64,000 nucleotides of DNA from Thuidium tamariscinum (taxonomy: Eukaryota > Streptophyta > Bryopsida > Hypnales > Thuidiaceae): positions 8,943,501-9,007,500 of the forward strand of contig OX344749.2 of NCBI GenBank assembly GCA_947034885.2, given 5' to 3'. Below are positions 62,408 to 64,000 of this stretch, piece after piece. Within the stretch, counting starts at the first letter, position 1; each line of letters opens with the position of its first letter. Both the position numbers and the translations under genes were made by a program. The notes below the pieces were generated by a model that worked only from the letters and a program-made list of their open reading frames with translations, did not search any database and was not told the DNA's origin.

Positions 62408-63346
62408 GATTGGATAGATTAGAACCATAGGATTCTGTAATTGATTTACATTGAAAGTGACGACCTCACAAAAATTTAGATTATTTAACCACATAGTTTA
62501 GAAGATTTTTAAGTTTTAAGTTTTATTTGGGTCAATGAAAAACTTGGCAATGCACTTTCAAAGAGCATATGTTGGTGAGAGTATTTTAATAGAATGAACT
62601 ATTTGTGTCCAATGAAAGACAAGAAAGTTGATAATGCCCATCTAAAATGTTACAACATTCTAGTCATTTTTGCAATATTTGATATCAATGGACCATGCAG
62701 TGCACATGGTTACTAAAATGAAAGTAGTGTTTGTAAGAAAAACCAGAATGGACACACTTGTCTTCTCCTAAAGTTCCCTAGATTTGCCCTTCTTGAGGTG
62801 GACAACAAATCGCATTGGTTTGTTGACTTTTCAATCCATGTCCAAATTAAACCAAAAGAACATGAACTACGAACTACACTATACTACTCAACTTAAAAAA
62901 TTTCTATGAGGTAGAGCTCACCTTAGAATTTGATGAAGCTAGTGCCATTGGATTCATAATACAATCTATTTTCTACGAAGAATTTTTATCATAAAAGAAA
63001 TATAAATTTACAAACAAGAAACTCTTGCAAAAAGGGCAACAACTAGAAAATGGTCACTTGGATCATGAGGGGATAATACTATGAATGGACAACAGTGACA
63101 ATGAAATGCACTTGGGGGTATTTTACCCTGAAACGTCTTGATCCTTTTTTGAATTTTTGCGCATTTTTGCTCATAGCTTTGTACAGATATATCATTTACC
63201 AAAATTGAATGAATTTGGCCATTAAGGAAGGTTGTCTTTTCTAGATTCAAATGTTACATTTGATAAATAAGAAGTCAATTGGATGAAACAGTGCCTTGAA
63301 GCCCTTTGTTCATTGTCCAGAATATGGATGTTGGAGCGCTTTAGGG
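62408..63346. other. AT-rich intergenic stretch with one TTAA-type end
   Basis: No gene is supported. At 63338-63350 GCGCTTTAGGG precedes TTAA (63347-63350), like a family B right end without a found partner. GC rises after it. Confidence 0.4.
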
Positions 63347-63350
63347 TTAA

Positions 63351-64000
63351 CACTACACCCGTCCAGAGGTCATGGTTTTCTCAAACCTGATTGGTGGAAT
63401 CAATGGCCTCTCGACTTGCACAGCCATAGTGTGAAACGCCCCTTCATTTGGGGAATGCACCAATGAAGTTTTGCTTCCCAACCCTATATTTTTTGGGTGG
63501 AGAGTAGGGATGACGTTCAAACTTTCAATGACAGAGTTCCCTGAACTGGACTGCGAGTAAGTTCATTTAACTCTAGCTGAGGGCAGGATACGTTAAGTTT
63601 CACTTCCAGTTCTGCCTGGCCGGAGACTATTGCAATGATTTTGAGTGAGCACCACTCAGCAGCGGCCATAAGTTCTCAATTCCTTTCTTCATTTTGCAGT
63701 TCCGTTGGTATAAAGACATATTAAACACAACAGACTGCCAATGAGTGCAACTAATTAACTTACATGCCAGGCAGTACTCATCACGACAGGCATCAGAATC
63801 CAAAATAACGCAGTCCAGACACCAAGAAGCTAAGCTGCAGTAACTTAGAAGCTTACAATCCATTTCTGATCACTTAAGGAATTTAGCATAGCTCCTGGTG
63901 GAGTTTGGTGGAGGACATTTTTTTCCTGTGTGGGGGAAATAAGGGGAAATAGGGGGAAATAGATTTATGAAAGATTTGAAATTTTTTCATGTTTTTCCAC
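63351..64000. other. Possible gene edge at the end of the window
   Basis: Composition resembles the gene regions. On the plus strand ATG at 63510 starts MTFKLSMTEFPELDC, running to a strong donor (GCGA|GTAAGT) at 63556/63557, with an acceptor (ATTTTGCAG) ending at 63699. On the minus strand a frame reads LASWCLDCVILDSDACRDEY to a strong donor (GCAT|GTAAGTTAATT) near 63762. Either could be a terminal exon of a gene beyond the window. Neither is recognisable. A GGGGGAAATA-type repeat lies at 63936-63962. Confidence 0.25.

Overview
This is a nuclear window from a land plant. It carries a class III homeodomain-leucine zipper gene with START and MEKHLA regions and a miR165/166-type site, a plant-style RhoGDI, and a mitochondrial CorA/MRS2-type Mg2+ channel gene. 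All three multi-exon models follow GT-AG splicing. The genes are compact with short introns (mostly 80-560 bp) and sit as GC-richer islands in long AT-rich, gene-poor DNA. This suits a seed-free plant (bryophyte or lycophyte grade). I cannot name the species; the lineage call is an inference from gene structure.

Layout. 0.7-3.3 kb: AT-rich with one TA-flanked miniature element. 3.3-3.8 kb: weak plus-strand exon candidates. 3.8-9.8 kb (minus): an 18-exon CorA/MRS2-like gene whose product ends in an EF-hand-like tail. 10.4-31 kb: AT-rich, no convincing genes, but dense with small transposable elements in several families. 31.4-32.3 kb (minus): a short unrecognised coding-like locus split by a miniature element. 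32.5-40 kb: more elements and a tandem duplication. 40-43.3 kb (plus): RhoGDI, with a GC-rich leader, a 5' UTR intron and an intronless coding region. 45-46.2 kb: two adjacent elements. 49.6-55.8 kb (minus): the HD-ZIP III gene with 16 coding exons and 865 residues. 55.8-59.8 kb: its GC-rich leader and promoter side. 60-63.3 kb: another nested element pair. 63.4-64 kb: possibly the edge of another gene.

The three genes have separate jobs: Mg2+ entry into mitochondria, control of ROP/Rac GTPase membrane cycling, and developmental transcription. There is no sign that they form a cluster.

The most unusual signal is a family of non-autonomous elements with ends like CCCCTAAATGCCCAAG, each bounded by TTAA. 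They range from 114 bp to about 3.1 kb. One complete 946-bp copy has inserted into a TTAA inside a related copy and duplicated that TTAA. TTAA duplication with CCC-starting ends is the signature of the piggyBac superfamily, which I do not know to be established in land plants. The second is the Mg2+ channel with an EF-hand-like C-terminal extension. No transposase gene, CRISPR array, rRNA or tRNA was recognised.
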